This document shows positions 42,101 through 50,156 of a stretch of DNA of 50,156 nt, piece after piece. Origin of the DNA: Acidobacteriota bacterium. GTDB lineage: Bacteria > Acidobacteriota > Terriglobia > Acidiferrales > UBA7541. The notes under the pieces were generated by a model, which worked only from the letters and a program-made list of their open reading frames with translations, did no database searches and was not told the origin of the DNA. How positions within the stretch are numbered: the first letter of the stretch is position 1; each line of letters opens with the position of its first letter. Location of the stretch: the NCBI GenBank assembly GCA_013287135.1, contig JABDEK010000024.1, forward strand, positions 1 to 50,156. The letters are read 5' to 3'. Position numbers and translations under genes: made by a program.

Positions 42101-42473
42101 CAATCCCGCGAACGGTTACATCAACCCGTTTGCCTTCGCCTTGCCTGCCGGCAACTTCGGCGATCTGGGCCGCGACGCTGTGTATGGACCTGGATTCTGG
42201 AACATTGATTTCTCCGTAACCAAAGATACGAAGCTTACTGAGCGATTGAATCTCCAACTCCGCGCCGAGTTCTTTAACATATTCAATCATCCACAATTCG
42301 CGCTTCCCGGCGGTACGGTTGCGCCGCCCTTACCGGGAATGACACTTCCACAAGCCTTGGCTGCCTGTCCAGGCTGTTCCTCGACTTCCACGCCCGACGT
42401 CGCGCAGGGTAATCCAGGTCTTGGTGGAGGCGGCCCGCGGGTGATCCAGTTCGCCGCGCGTCTCCAATTCTAA
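39195..42473 (+). CDS. Oar-like TonB-dependent receptor
   Basis: A 1092-residue outer-membrane protein of the Oar type. A signal peptide ends near residue 35 (PIRAQS). Residues about 37-115 form a carboxypeptidase-regulatory-like domain, followed by a plug region (LPLNGRDFGKLVALVPGV, DGTDNNDPW) and a 22-strand-type beta barrel with repeated aromatic strands to the last Phe (ARLQF), the outer-membrane assembly signal. The start is GTG at 39195, chosen because AGGGAGGA lies 4 nt upstream; a longer frame runs into the preceding gene. Such receptors move large substrates (sugars, peptides) and are abundant in Acidobacteriota. It lies 16 nt after the exported SAM-hydrolase gene. The substrate is unknown; no TonB or ExbB gene is near. 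Confidence 0.95.
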   Translation: MHARRDLFKYNFRKRTAVAMFTLAVLAGMSLPIRAQSFRGSIRGTVTDPSGAVIVGAKINVKSSATGFTRDVISLADGSFVVPELPAGEYTVSVSSPGFTTFADKAIVRVGEETTFDVPLPIGQVEKYFVTTVTPVVETTEDVLGGTVDQTLVAELPLNGRDFGKLVALVPGVIVEGSGVAGTEKGFGQFNINGQRDRSNNYTLDGTDNNDPWFNNSALNQVGITGAPATLLPIDAIQEFNLQSQFPAEYGRNTGGVVNIITKSGTNDFHGSAFEYARNSFWDARNYFDPVGTPHTQFINNQFGGSFGGPIIHDKTFFFGAYEGQRERVGSDFDFTLPTVSEINSARALALSKNPAINTAPLDAILSYFPVNNTSVNTVPGSVKDFNDLDNFILKLDHRFNAINSFAVRYAFGQSDQKFPLGSLGGFGSGSRLPGFQQISPTRVQVVSASFLSALSATHINELRFGYTRLRNSFTSQDAVSPISGLPDFGTGLPGIPEIDFGGLMENLGATAFSVPRARISQNYQILDNFTWIKGAHTLKFGGEYRRTWVSAFNDNLGRGLIEFGPTGLDPTDPIIDTLANFYLGYFCDMMNTGTNCPGFAEGNIGNTQRTTYNNGLAFFAQDEFRVRSNLTITYGLRWEYFGPISEKNNLLYNFSGPFSADSQLVRVGTDGLSGAYKRDLNNFGPRLAVAWSPFQNTVVRAGYGIYYDYIPQDLMIANFTTVAGIATNPAGPRAVLPLAFNSAAWNGTATGPVFSSVTSGPFPIFVTTHDLATPYAGEWNLNIQQQISKGAAIEIGYVGSKGTRLVRLYDANQDDINTNYGEIDTFATNSASTYNALQVQARFNNWHRFSGFSAYVFSKSLDGASDGIDFNFSSAAFPQNSDDLQAEKGPSTFDARHRWTTALNYSVPIWSRLPSRLAQGWGWNTIVTVMSGQPIGIITPNGIFNADSSDNFHQRPDVVPGVNQILGGNPANGYINPFAFALPAGNFGDLGRDAVYGPGFWNIDFSVTKDTKLTERLNLQLRAEFFNIFNHPQFALPGGTVAPPLPGMTLPQALAACPGCSSTSTPDVAQGNPGLGGGGPRVIQFAARLQF

Positions 42474-42540
42474 TTTTTGCGGAGGCGTCAGTGGCCTTGC
42501 CGCATTGTTGCCGCGCTGCTAAAATTTGTGCACGAAACGC

Positions 42541-43794
42541 GTGAAACTCTCGCACATCTCCTGTATCTTTCTTTTGATGGTCACACTGTCCGCGCGCGCT
42601 GCCGATGACTCGATCGAAAAGCTTGCCGTTGCGCCGGATTGCGCCCGCGGACTCGACTGGATCGGCAAAAATGCCGACTGGGTCACCCAGCAGCAAATCC
42701 AGCTCACCGAAATTCCCGCTCCTGAATTTAGCGAAGGCCAGCGCGCCGAATTCGTCAAAAAACTCCTGGAATCCGCTGGACTCAAGGCTCGTATCGACAA
42801 AACCGGCAACCTGATTGCCGAACGTCCCGGCTCAGAATCGAAGTCAGTAATCCTTCTTGCCGCGCATCTCGACACCGTTTTCCCAGCATCAACCGACGTG
42901 AAAGTAAAGCACGACGGCAATCGCCTGAACGCGCCCGGTATTGCCGACAACGGCGCTGGCCTCGCCGCACTCGTGGGTCTGGCGCGTGCGCTTTCCGAAT
43001 CGCGCATCCGCACGACGAAAACAATCGTGCTGGCTGCCGACGTCGGCGAAGAAGGCGAAGGCAATCTCCGCGGGATTCGCGCGTTAGTCGAGGATTACGG
43101 CCAGCGTCTTGCGGCCGTCATCGCTATCGATGGCGCTTCAATGGAACATGTCACCACGCAAGGAATAGCCTCGCAGCGCGTCGAGGTGGAAATCGTCGGC
43201 CCCGGCGGACACAGTTGGTCTGATTTCGGTGCACCCAATCCGATCACCGCGCTCGCTCGCGCCATGGTGAAGTTTTCTTCCGTGCCGGTTCCGGAGAGTC
43301 CGCGCAGCTCCTACAATTTCGGCGTCATCGAAGGTGGTACTTCCGTGAATTCCATTCCCACCAGCGCCTCCGTCAAAGTCGATCTGCGCTCGGAACAGGA
43401 ATCGCAAGTAAGAGTGATGGAGTCGGCGCTGAAAGAGGCGGTGCAATCCGGAGTGAGAGAAGAAAATGCTGTTGCGCGAGCAAATAGCGACCCGCTGAAA
43501 GCAACTCTCCGCTCGCTGGGCGTGCGCCCCTCCGGCAAACTTCCCGATAATTCCCCTCTGCTCGATACCATTCGCAGCGTTGACGCTTTTCTCGGCAGCC
43601 GCTCACGCCTGGAAAGTAGTTCCACCGACGCAAATATTCCTCTTTCGCTCGGCATCCCAGCAGTATCGATCGGTGGTGGTGGAAAAGGCGGCGGCTCACA
43701 CACCCCCGCGGAATGGTATGACGCAACCGGACGCGAAGCCGGACTTAAACGCCTCTTCCTAATTACGGTCGCCCTCGCCGGGACCCAGCCCTGA
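42541..43794 (+). CDS. Exported M20-family metallopeptidase
   Basis: A 417-residue M20 zinc peptidase with a signal peptide (residues 1-20, cleavage near ARAADD). The metal-site motifs are AAHLDTVFP, IADNGAGLAALV (Asp), and GEEGEGNLRG (Glu pair), and the dimerisation domain follows GPGGHSW; the last metal His is in HTPAEWYD. Substrates for M20 enzymes are short peptides or N-acylated amino acids. The start is uncertain: GTG at 42541 gives a good signal, TTG at 42526 in frame would add five residues, and neither has a ribosome site. Its stop overlaps the amidohydrolase start by 1 nt (TGATG), so the two are translationally coupled and probably share a pathway. Confidence 0.92.
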   Translation: MKLSHISCIFLLMVTLSARAADDSIEKLAVAPDCARGLDWIGKNADWVTQQQIQLTEIPAPEFSEGQRAEFVKKLLESAGLKARIDKTGNLIAERPGSESKSVILLAAHLDTVFPASTDVKVKHDGNRLNAPGIADNGAGLAALVGLARALSESRIRTTKTIVLAADVGEEGEGNLRGIRALVEDYGQRLAAVIAIDGASMEHVTTQGIASQRVEVEIVGPGGHSWSDFGAPNPITALARAMVKFSSVPVPESPRSSYNFGVIEGGTSVNSIPTSASVKVDLRSEQESQVRVMESALKEAVQSGVREENAVARANSDPLKATLRSLGVRPSGKLPDNSPLLDTIRSVDAFLGSRSRLESSSTDANIPLSLGIPAVSIGGGGKGGGSHTPAEWYDATGREAGLKRLFLITVALAGTQP

Positions 43795-45614
43795 TGTTCG
43801 AAAAGATTCGAAACCTTGCCGCAATCCTTATCGTGCCCGTGCTTTCGTTGGTATTTGTGTCGCGTCGCCCTATTCACGCGAACGCTGAAGGACTCCCTTT
43901 CAAACGGGTTCCATCGCCTCCGGCGGCTCAACCTCCGGCAGATCTGGTTATAGAAAACGCCATCGTCGCCACCTTCGACGAAAATCATCCCCGCGCCAGT
44001 ATGATTGCAATTCGCGGCGAAAAGATTGTGGCCGTCGCCTACAACATCAGCGACGCCATCAAGTCCGAACAAACCGCCGACGTGGAAGCCCTGATCGGTC
44101 CAAACACGCGCGTAATCGATCTCCACAAACAATTCGTCATGCCCGGTTTCAACGATGCCCACATTCATCTTTTTTCGGGCGCCTACGCGAAGTTGCAGAT
44201 TGATTTCACCGGCGTGCGATCGATAGCCGAATTTCAAGACCGCATTCGCGCGCACTTGAAGGATTACAAGCGCGGTGAATGGATTCTCGGAGGCGGATGG
44301 GATCACACTCTGTGGCCCGAAAAGAAATTTCCCACGCGCCAGGACCTCGACGCCGTGTCTCCGGATCACCCCATGGTTTTCGGTCGACTCGACGGCCACG
44401 TGGCCGTCGCAAATTCGCGTGCCCTTAAAATCGCGGGCGTCACGCGCAACACTCCAGATCCTCCCGGCGGCCATATTGAAGGCGACACAAAATCCGGGCC
44501 CACCGGAATACTCGAAGAATCCGCCGCGATGTCACTGGTTTACGCGCGCATCCCTAGTTACTCCACGGAGCAGCGGCGTCGCGCGTTTCAACTCGCCATG
44601 GACGAGGCTGTGCAATACGGCGTCACTTCCGTGCAGGACAATTCCGTGATGGATGCAGATGACCGCGCGAATTATGGCTGGCAGAATTTTTTGATTCTGG
44701 ACCAGCTCAAGCGGGAAGGGAAGTTGAAATTCCATATTACTGAGTGGCTTCCATTCCTCGCTCCGGTTTCGCGTTTGGAAGAAATGAGGCGCTTCGGTGG
44801 CAGCTCCACTCCGGAAAATCCGGGTGACCCCTGGCTCAAGACCGGACAAGTGAAGCTAATTATGGATGGTTCGCTCGGTTCGCGAACTGCCGCGATGCTC
44901 GCACCATACTCGGATGACCCCCGCACCTCTGGAATTCTTGAAATCGATCCCGACCGGCTGAAACAAATGGCCATCGAGCGCGACCGCGCAGGATTTCAAC
45001 TTGGCTTTCACGCCATCGGCGATCGCGCAAATCGCGTGGCGCTTGATACTTTTGCGGCCGTCCTGGAAGCGAATGGCCCGCGAGACCGCCGCGATCGCAT
45101 CGAGCACGCCCAAGTCGTCGAAGCCGGCGATTTCGAGCTCTTCGGAAAACTTAGCATCATCGCTTCCATGCAGCCCGCGCATCTTCTAGATGACGCGCGT
45201 TGGGCCGCTGACCGCCTTGGTCCAGAGCGTTCGCGCGGTGCTTATGCCTGGCGCACGATGGAAAAAAATGGCGGGCGGCTCGCCTTTGGCACGGATTACC
45301 CGGTGATCCCGATCAATCCGCTTCGCGGAATTTATGCCTGCGTGTCGCGCCGCATGATCGACGGCACGCCCAAGCGTGGCTGGCAGCCGCAAGAACACTT
45401 GCACTCGAAAGATTGTTTCCGCGCGTACACCGTGGGCTCCGCCTACGCCGAGTTCGAAGAACGGCGGAAGGGAATCATCGCGCCCGGCATGTTGGCGGAC
45501 ATCGTCGTTTATCCCAAGGACCTGAACGAAGCGCAGCTGGAAGACCTCTTCGAAATTCCGGTAGTTATGACGATCGCCGGAGGCGAAATCGTCTACCAGC
45601 AAGCTAAGCCGTAG
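43794..45614 (+). CDS. Amidohydrolase family protein, exported or anchored
   Basis: A 606-residue YtcJ-like amidohydrolase (PF07969 type). An N-terminal hydrophobic segment (about 8-24) is probably a signal or anchor. The metal-binding HxH is at 123-125 (FNDAHIHLFSG), and the later FHAIGDRAN His and FGTDYPV Asp complete the site. YtcJ enzymes act on diverse N-acyl or ring substrates, so no substrate is given. The ATG at 43794 overlaps the M20 stop, making a two-gene unit for extracytoplasmic hydrolysis, perhaps of N-acylated amino acids, by inference. The antisense frames across it are shadows. Confidence 0.9.
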   Translation: MFEKIRNLAAILIVPVLSLVFVSRRPIHANAEGLPFKRVPSPPAAQPPADLVIENAIVATFDENHPRASMIAIRGEKIVAVAYNISDAIKSEQTADVEALIGPNTRVIDLHKQFVMPGFNDAHIHLFSGAYAKLQIDFTGVRSIAEFQDRIRAHLKDYKRGEWILGGGWDHTLWPEKKFPTRQDLDAVSPDHPMVFGRLDGHVAVANSRALKIAGVTRNTPDPPGGHIEGDTKSGPTGILEESAAMSLVYARIPSYSTEQRRRAFQLAMDEAVQYGVTSVQDNSVMDADDRANYGWQNFLILDQLKREGKLKFHITEWLPFLAPVSRLEEMRRFGGSSTPENPGDPWLKTGQVKLIMDGSLGSRTAAMLAPYSDDPRTSGILEIDPDRLKQMAIERDRAGFQLGFHAIGDRANRVALDTFAAVLEANGPRDRRDRIEHAQVVEAGDFELFGKLSIIASMQPAHLLDDARWAADRLGPERSRGAYAWRTMEKNGGRLAFGTDYPVIPINPLRGIYACVSRRMIDGTPKRGWQPQEHLHSKDCFRAYTVGSAYAEFEERRKGIIAPGMLADIVVYPKDLNEAQLEDLFEIPVVMTIAGGEIVYQQAKP

Positions 45615-45637
45615 TTATCAATTTATTTCCGTGGGAT

Positions 45638-46000
45638 TTACTTCTCTACTTCGATCGATTGTATTTCGCCGTCATAGTTCTTGCGATCGACGGTTACGAA
45701 AGTGATTTTTGCCGTCTTTCCGTTCAGATCTGTGCAGGGTCGGAATTCGCCGGCCTCAAAAGGGACATCTTCCGAGATTTCCACGCGGGTATAGTCGCGC
45801 GCATGCAATTTGAATCTGCCATTATTAGCCGAAATCTTCAGCGTCAGTTCAACGCCCGAACAAGCCACGTCGTCCACGGGCCCCTCCGCATCGATCTTCA
45901 CGTGCTCCGCGGAAACTGGATTGATCGGGACTCGCGCGCCTGAAAAGGGAAGCGCGAAAACAAACGCGCTGATAGCACCAATTAGAAGTAACTTCGACAT
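45638..46000 (-). CDS. Small secreted protein, function unknown
   Basis: A 120-residue protein with a signal peptide (residues 1-20; hydrophobic core LLLIGAISAFVFAL). The mature part is beta-rich and hydrophilic. The C-terminal piece (NGKTAKITFVTVDRKNYDGEIQSIEVEK) resembles a small beta-sandwich module that I have seen appended to TPR proteins in Acidobacteriota, but here it stands alone. Cys residues at about 47 and 89 could form a disulfide outside the cell. It converges with the amidohydrolase gene with 23 nt between. No function known. Confidence 0.65.
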   Translation of the reverse strand: MSKLLLIGAISAFVFALPFSGARVPINPVSAEHVKIDAEGPVDDVACSGVELTLKISANNGRFKLHARDYTRVEISEDVPFEAGEFRPCTDLNGKTAKITFVTVDRKNYDGEIQSIEVEK

Positions 46001-46108
46001 ACGCGTCGAGATTATTGCTGAATCTGTTTCATCACGTCAAATTCGAGTCGTCGCTGGCCGTTTTGCCGTCTTGCCACTGCCGCACGCGCCGCTTACACTC
46101 TCTGCTCC

Positions 46109-47041
46109 ATGCTCAGCAAACGCTTGCGCGCCGATCTTGCTTTGGGTTTCTGCGCGCTGATTTGGGGCGCCACATTCGTCGCGGTGAAAGACGCCCTCGC
46201 CGATGTATCCGTAATTGTTTACATCGCCGTGCGCTTCGCGCTAGCCGCAGCAGCCATGGCGATTTTCTTCCGGCGCTCCCTGCGCGGGATAACCGGCAAA
46301 GCCGTGTGGGCCGGCGCTCAAATCGGCTTCTGCATGTTTACCGCCTACGTGTTTCAAACCGCCGGACTGAAGTACACCACGGCTTCGAAAGCCGCCTTCA
46401 TCACTGGCTCGAGCGTCGTGATCGTTCCGCTGCTCCTGGCCGTTTTTGGTCGCCGTAGGATAAATGTCTGGATTTGGGCTGGCGCCCTCGCAGCGTTAGT
46501 CGGCCTGTATTTTCTCACCGTGCCACCAGAAGGTTTCAGCGGACTAAATCGGGGCGATCCCATCGTGTTCGGCTGCGCCGTGATGTTTGCGGTCCACATG
46601 ATTCTGATCAGCCGACACGTCGAGCACCACTCCGTGGGAGCCCTGGCTGTTGTGCAGGTCGCCACCTCTGCAATTCTTGCCACCGTAGCGCTCCCGTTTT
46701 TAGCCGTCACCGGTTTGGAACCGCCGCGTCTTGTCTGGACCGGCCATTTAATCTTTGCCGTTCTCGTCACCGCCATCGGCTCCACCGCCATCGGCTTTTC
46801 GTTTCAAACCTGGGCGCAGCAATATGCTTCCCCAAGTCACACCGCAATCCTGATTAGCTTGGAGCCCGTTTTCGCGGCAATCACTTCCTGGCTTCTTGCG
46901 CGGGAACATCTGGGAGGCCGCGTGCTGCTAGGTGCGGCCTTAATTCTTGTAGGTATTTTGCTAGCCGAGCTTAAAGGCCACGCCCCCGCAATCGCCCCGG
47001 AGTCGCTGGAACCCGCCATCAGTGACGGCGAAGATTCCTAG
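46109..47041 (+). CDS. EamA/DMT-family transporter
   Basis: A 310-residue inner-membrane transporter with two EamA domains, each of five helices (about 10 helices in total across residues 7-150 and 160-290). The substrate is unknown: members export amino acids, nucleosides or metabolites. The N-terminal LALGFCALIWGATFVAVKDAL and the mirrored C-terminal AIGSTAIGFSFQTWAQQYASPSHTAILISLEPVFAAITS are the usual family patterns. The ATG at 46109 has no strong ribosome site. It is monocistronic and converges with leuD. Confidence 0.9.
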   Translation: MLSKRLRADLALGFCALIWGATFVAVKDALADVSVIVYIAVRFALAAAAMAIFFRRSLRGITGKAVWAGAQIGFCMFTAYVFQTAGLKYTTASKAAFITGSSVVIVPLLLAVFGRRRINVWIWAGALAALVGLYFLTVPPEGFSGLNRGDPIVFGCAVMFAVHMILISRHVEHHSVGALAVVQVATSAILATVALPFLAVTGLEPPRLVWTGHLIFAVLVTAIGSTAIGFSFQTWAQQYASPSHTAILISLEPVFAAITSWLLAREHLGGRVLLGAALILVGILLAELKGHAPAIAPESLEPAISDGEDS

Positions 47042-47112
47042 CAGCAAGAGCGAATGCTGATCGAAGCTGTGCGGAATCTCACGTCAGCAGGATCGATCCA
47101 GGATGTGCCTTT

Positions 47113-47138
47113 GTAGCGGCGGCCTTCAGGCCGGCGGG
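47113..47138. repeat. Short palindromic intergenic repeat, copy B
   Basis: GTAGCGGCGGCCTTCAGGCC with a perfect GGCC-TTCA-GGCC hairpin (47121-47132) and one more C-G pair outside, between the EamA and leuD ends. Shares GTAG, GGCCTTCAG and CCGGC with the element at 36265-36290. It may serve as a terminator-like structure between the convergent genes. Confidence 0.55.
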
Positions 47139-47151
47139 TTTACCGTAGGCG

Positions 47152-47802
47152 TTAGTTGCGCTGCAGATGTGGCTGCTTGTGGAACTTCACGTCAACAGGG
47201 TCGTACATCACCGGCTGTTTCAGATTCTTCCTTTCAAAATTCGAGATGTGTTGGTCGTGCACCAGCGTGAGCCCGATATCGTCTAGGCCGCGCAACAAAC
47301 AATCGCGACGAAATGGATCGATCTCGAACGAATACCGTAACCCGCTATCGTCGGTCACAACTTGCTGCTGCAGATCCACGGTCAGCCGATAGCCCTCTTT
47401 CTCGGCTCTCTTGAAGAGTTCGTCCATCTGCTCGTTGGACAGCGTGACCGGCAAAATCCCGTTCTTGAAGCAGTTGTTATAAAAAATGTCTGCATAACTT
47501 GGAGCCAGAATCGCACGGAATCCATAATCCAGAATCGCCCAAGGCGCATGCTCGCGGCTCGACCCGCACCCGAAGTTCGCGCGCGCCAGCAACACAGACG
47601 CGCCTTTATATCGCGGCTGGTTCAAAACAAACTCTGGATTCGGATTCTCACCCGGCAAATAGCGCCAATCATAAAACAACACGCGCCCATATCCTTCGCG
47701 CGTAAGGAATTTCAAAAATTGCTTCGGCACCATCTGGTCCGTATCAACGTTCACGCGATCGAGCGGCCCAGCCAGCCCCGTGTGTTTTATGAATGGTTCC
47801 AT
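47152..47802 (-). CDS. leuD: 3-isopropylmalate dehydratase small subunit
   Basis: A 216-residue partner of LeuC in the isomerisation of 2- to 3-isopropylmalate. [16 protein letters not shown] (about 74-89) is the family's active-site loop. [23 protein letters not shown] opens the protein, as in the usual LeuD, and the length is typical. The ATG follows the leuC stop directly (TAGATG). The C-terminal 30 residues, rich in basic and aromatic residues, extend slightly beyond the core. Confidence 0.96.
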   Translation of the reverse strand: MEPFIKHTGLAGPLDRVNVDTDQMVPKQFLKFLTREGYGRVLFYDWRYLPGENPNPEFVLNQPRYKGASVLLARANFGCGSSREHAPWAILDYGFRAILAPSYADIFYNNCFKNGILPVTLSNEQMDELFKRAEKEGYRLTVDLQQQVVTDDSGLRYSFEIDPFRRDCLLRGLDDIGLTLVHDQHISNFERKNLKQPVMYDPVDVKFHKQPHLQRN

Positions 47803-49227
47803 CTATTCCGCTCCATCCGCATTCTTCCAGTCGCGAATATCCACAAAATGCCCTTCGATCGCCGCGGCCGCCGCCATCATAGGGCTCACCAAATGAGTCC
47901 GCCCGCCCTTGCCCTGCCGCCCTTCGAAATTTCGATTTGACGTGCTCGCGGAACGCTCGCCGCTCGGCAGCACATCATCATTCATCCCGATGCACATGCT
48001 GCAACCGGCGTCGCGCCATTCAAATCCCGCGTCGCGAAATATTTTGTCCAACCCTTCAGTTTCCGCTTCCACCTTAACGCGCCGTGACCCCGGCACTACC
48101 AGCGCCTGTTTCAAATCTTTCGAGACATGCTTTCCGGCCACCACCTTCGCCGCCGCGCGCAAATCCTCAATGCGCGAATTCGTGCACGACCCAATGAACA
48201 CGCGGTCCACCGAAATATCTTCAATCGGCGTTCCGGCTTTCAGTCCCATGTAAACCAACGCGCGCGAAGCCGCCTCGCGGTCAACCGGATCGTTGAACGA
48301 CGAAGGGTCAGGCACCCGATCCGTCACTTGCGTAACCATCCCCGGATTCGTCCCCCAAGTAACCATGGGCGCCAGTTCATTCGCGTTCAGCGTCAAACTG
48401 TCATCAAACCTCGCACCAGGATCAGTGGCAAGCGAACGCCAGTGGTCCACCGCAACTTGAAAATCCCCTCCGCGCGGAACGAACGGCCGGCCCTCCAGAT
48501 ATGCAAATGTAGTTTCGTCCGGCGAAACCATCCCGGCCCGCGCTCCGCCTTCGATGGTCATGTTGCACATCGTCATGCGCCCTTCCATCGACAATCCGCG
48601 CACCGCTTCGCCCGTATATTCGAAAACGTACCCGGTCCCGCCCGCAATTCCGATCTTGCCAATCACCGCGAGAATGAAGTCTTTCGCGGTAACGCCGCGC
48701 GGGCGCTTCCCGTTGATTTCAATCTTCATCGTTTTGGATTTGAACTGCGTCAGGCACTGCGTGGCCAGAACGTGTTCGATCTCGCTGGTCCCAATGCCAA
48801 ACGCCAGCGCCCCAAACGCGCCATGCGTCGAAGTGTGGCTATCCCCGCAGACAATCGTTTGCCCCGGCTGCGTGATGCCAAGCTCCGGCCCGATAATGTG
48901 AACGATCCCTTGATTCTTGCTGTGCATGTCAAACAGATGCACGCCGTGCTCTTCGCAATTTCGTGCGAGCGCCTCAAACTGGCCCAGCGCATCCGCGTCC
49001 AGCACCGGCAGTAAACGGTTTTTTGTCGAAACGGAATGGTCCATCACCGCGAAAGTAAGCTGTGGCTGCCGAACTTTGCGTCCCGCGGCCTTCAATCCCG
49101 CAAATGCTTGCGGAGAGGTGCCTTCATGAATCAGGTGACGGTCGATGTAAATTAAAGTGGGTTGTCCAGGTTCTTCGCGGACGGTGTGCGCTTCCCATAT
49201 CTTTTCGTAGAGAGTGCGAGCTGCCAT
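47803..49227 (-). CDS. leuC: 3-isopropylmalate dehydratase large subunit
   Basis: A 474-residue aconitase-fold enzyme of leucine synthesis. It carries a [4Fe-4S] cluster: Cys ligands are in [13 protein letters not shown] (about 347-359) and [10 protein letters not shown] (about 407-416). The N-terminal [14 protein letters not shown] and [29 protein letters not shown] stretch are diagnostic; the Ile form here is GTSEIEH. It is upstream of leuD in one unit. leuB is not in the window, and the synthase-type gene is at 36830 on the opposite strand, so the pathway genes are dispersed. Confidence 0.97.
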   Translation of the reverse strand: MAARTLYEKIWEAHTVREEPGQPTLIYIDRHLIHEGTSPQAFAGLKAAGRKVRQPQLTFAVMDHSVSTKNRLLPVLDADALGQFEALARNCEEHGVHLFDMHSKNQGIVHIIGPELGITQPGQTIVCGDSHTSTHGAFGALAFGIGTSEIEHVLATQCLTQFKSKTMKIEINGKRPRGVTAKDFILAVIGKIGIAGGTGYVFEYTGEAVRGLSMEGRMTMCNMTIEGGARAGMVSPDETTFAYLEGRPFVPRGGDFQVAVDHWRSLATDPGARFDDSLTLNANELAPMVTWGTNPGMVTQVTDRVPDPSSFNDPVDREAASRALVYMGLKAGTPIEDISVDRVFIGSCTNSRIEDLRAAAKVVAGKHVSKDLKQALVVPGSRRVKVEAETEGLDKIFRDAGFEWRDAGCSMCIGMNDDVLPSGERSASTSNRNFEGRQGKGGRTHLVSPMMAAAAAIEGHFVDIRDWKNADGAE

Positions 49228-49387
49228 ACGGTTGGTTTTTCCGCCTGCGGGGATACCGCCCCGAATCGAACAGCCGGAGGATTAGTTCGCCGGCGATTCC
49301 CATTGTAACAAGCCTGTCACAATTCCGCCAACCGGGTTATCAACGCGCGCGGCGCACCAGATTGCTACTTGAAACAGCGTGGGGGAA

Positions 49388-50156
49388 CTAGTTGGAAGGA
49401 GAAGGCAGGTTCAGCCGCTTCACTAGATTTTGAAATCTTGCGTCCTCGTGGAGCGAATCGAAATGGTCATCCGAACTTAGGAACGGCATTTGGCTCTCGC
49501 GTTGTTGATACGCCGTTTCCAGCCAAAGCATGGCGTTAGTCGCGTCGTCCAATCCGGCGAAAACAGAAGCCATTTCAAATGAAGATACATAATGTTTCTT
49601 CGATAATTCCGTCAATTGGACGATTAACTTGCGAGCTTCTTCGTTCTGTCCTAGGCGCGCATAAATGAAAGCCGCTCCCGCCAGTCCAGTAGGATCGCTC
49701 GGCGAAACAGCGATCACTTTTTTGTACTCCTCGAGCGCTTGCGGCCAGTTCCGTTGGTTTTCGTACACTCCGGCCAACGAAATATGGGCCGGGATAAAGT
49801 TGGGATCCATTTCCAGCGTACGCTGATCAAGCCGCATCGCGTCATCCAGCCTGCCGGCATGCCGGTACCGTGACGCCAGCGTCGTATTAATTGCCAGTGA
49901 TAAAGGATCGATCTGCTGCGCCGCTGCGGCCTGCTCCACCGATTCAGGAAAGCGCAACATCGCCGTCAGAAAGTAGCTGTACCACTGGTGCGCCGTCGCA
50001 TAATTCGGATTCAGTTCGATCGCGCGACGAAATTCTTCCTCCGACTGCTTCCAGTTCCAATCGTAATAAAACTCCACCAGCGCCAGCGCCGCGTGCCCCT
50101 CCGCAATATTGGGGTCCAGCTCGATTGCCTTGGAAGCGTTCGCGTGCGCTTTTGAA
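49388..50156 (-). CDS. TPR-repeat protein, 5' end beyond the window
   Basis: At least 255 residues of tetratricopeptide repeats, open at the right edge. The visible frame continues from KAIELDPNIAEGHAALALVEFYYDW through RRAIELNPNYATAHQWYSY, DPLSLAINTTLASRYRHAGRLDDAM, LEMDPNFIPAHISLAGVYENQRNW, and VSPSDPTGLAGAAFIYARLG. The pattern of at least five 34-residue units resembles the C-terminal half of winged-helix/TPR or kinase/TPR regulators common in Acidobacteriota, but the N-terminal domain is not visible. The start codon suggested at 50077 (GTG) is not real since the repeat continues upstream in frame. Confidence 0.85.
   Translation of the reverse strand, partial: SKAHANASKAIELDPNIAEGHAALALVEFYYDWNWKQSEEEFRRAIELNPNYATAHQWYSYFLTAMLRFPESVEQAAAAQQIDPLSLAINTTLASRYRHAGRLDDAMRLDQRTLEMDPNFIPAHISLAGVYENQRNWPQALEEYKKVIAVSPSDPTGLAGAAFIYARLGQNEEARKLIVQLTELSKKHYVSSFEMASVFAGLDDATNAMLWLETAYQQRESQMPFLSSDDHFDSLHEDARFQNLVKRLNLPSPSN

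Noticed and set aside
43311..44474. Long minus-strand open frame (387 codons) opposite the M20 and amidohydrolase genes
   Set aside because: It lies antisense to two genes with clear catalytic motifs, has no ribosome site and no recognisable product.
1..50156. CRISPR array, insertion sequence, prophage or integrase
   Set aside because: No regular direct-repeat array, no transposase or integrase motif and no target-site duplication was seen.

Overview
The window looks like chromosomal DNA of a Gram-negative bacterium, most likely an Acidobacteriota member near the Terriglobia. The grounds are an Oar-like TonB-dependent receptor with an N-terminal carboxypeptidase-regulatory domain, lipopolysaccharide and outer-membrane genes (an MsbA-like exporter, lptE, a SurA-like chaperone, a stand-alone heptose adenylyltransferase), a CarD regulator, two single-domain PilZ proteins, a bactofilin, and several small proteins of unknown function. 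Placement is by gene content only. No phage, insertion sequence, integrase or CRISPR array is visible.

Layout: 8-1851 holds three tightly packed genes of unknown function, met convergently by an XRE regulator (1772-2590). 2941-5030 carries PilZ, STAS and bactofilin genes and a Lys-rich/acidic protein. 5163-8088 has an ABC exporter, a second PilZ gene, tRNA-Leu(CAA) and a lone AbrB-type antitoxin. 8094-10882 (minus) has a geranylgeranyl-reductase-like flavoprotein and a hydrolase fused to a membrane domain. 10980-18762 is a compact plus-strand run rfaE2-mfd-surA-like-yhaM-like-blaI-like-dusB with overlaps or gaps of at most 28 nt. 18815-22421 has rsmI, an FmdB-type zinc ribbon, galU and tsaD. 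22464-24414 (minus) pairs a J-domain/coiled-coil protein with a beta-propeller protein. 25315-29764 (minus) is an envelope run: ydcH-like, psd, pssA, an Asd-fold protein without its catalytic residues, lptE and holA.

29905-31052 (minus) has tsaB and rimI. 31203-32497 has carD, a 467-bp non-coding stretch with a decayed tandem duplication and a strong hairpin, and rpsT. 32617-36730 has a cupin, pyrE, truA, an aldehyde dehydrogenase and an Ala/Pro-rich protein with a Cys motif. 36830-38086 is a LeuA-like synthase; its pathway partners leuC and leuD lie at 47152-49227 on the other strand. Between them are an exported SAM hydrolase-type protein, the Oar-like receptor, an exported M20 peptidase overlapping an amidohydrolase, a small secreted protein and an EamA transporter. 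A TPR gene runs off the right edge.

Most of the window is housekeeping: tRNA modification (tsaB, tsaD, truA, dusB), ribosome (rpsT, rsmI, rimI), replication and repair (holA, mfd), phosphatidylethanolamine synthesis (psd, pssA), and pyrimidine and leucine synthesis. The less ordinary parts are the Asd-like pseudoenzyme in the envelope operon, the structured non-coding region after carD, the exported SAM-cleaving family member beside a TonB receptor, the J-domain/propeller pair, the orphan antitoxin and short palindromic repeats in intergenic DNA. I did not find a clear new multi-gene defence or mobile system.
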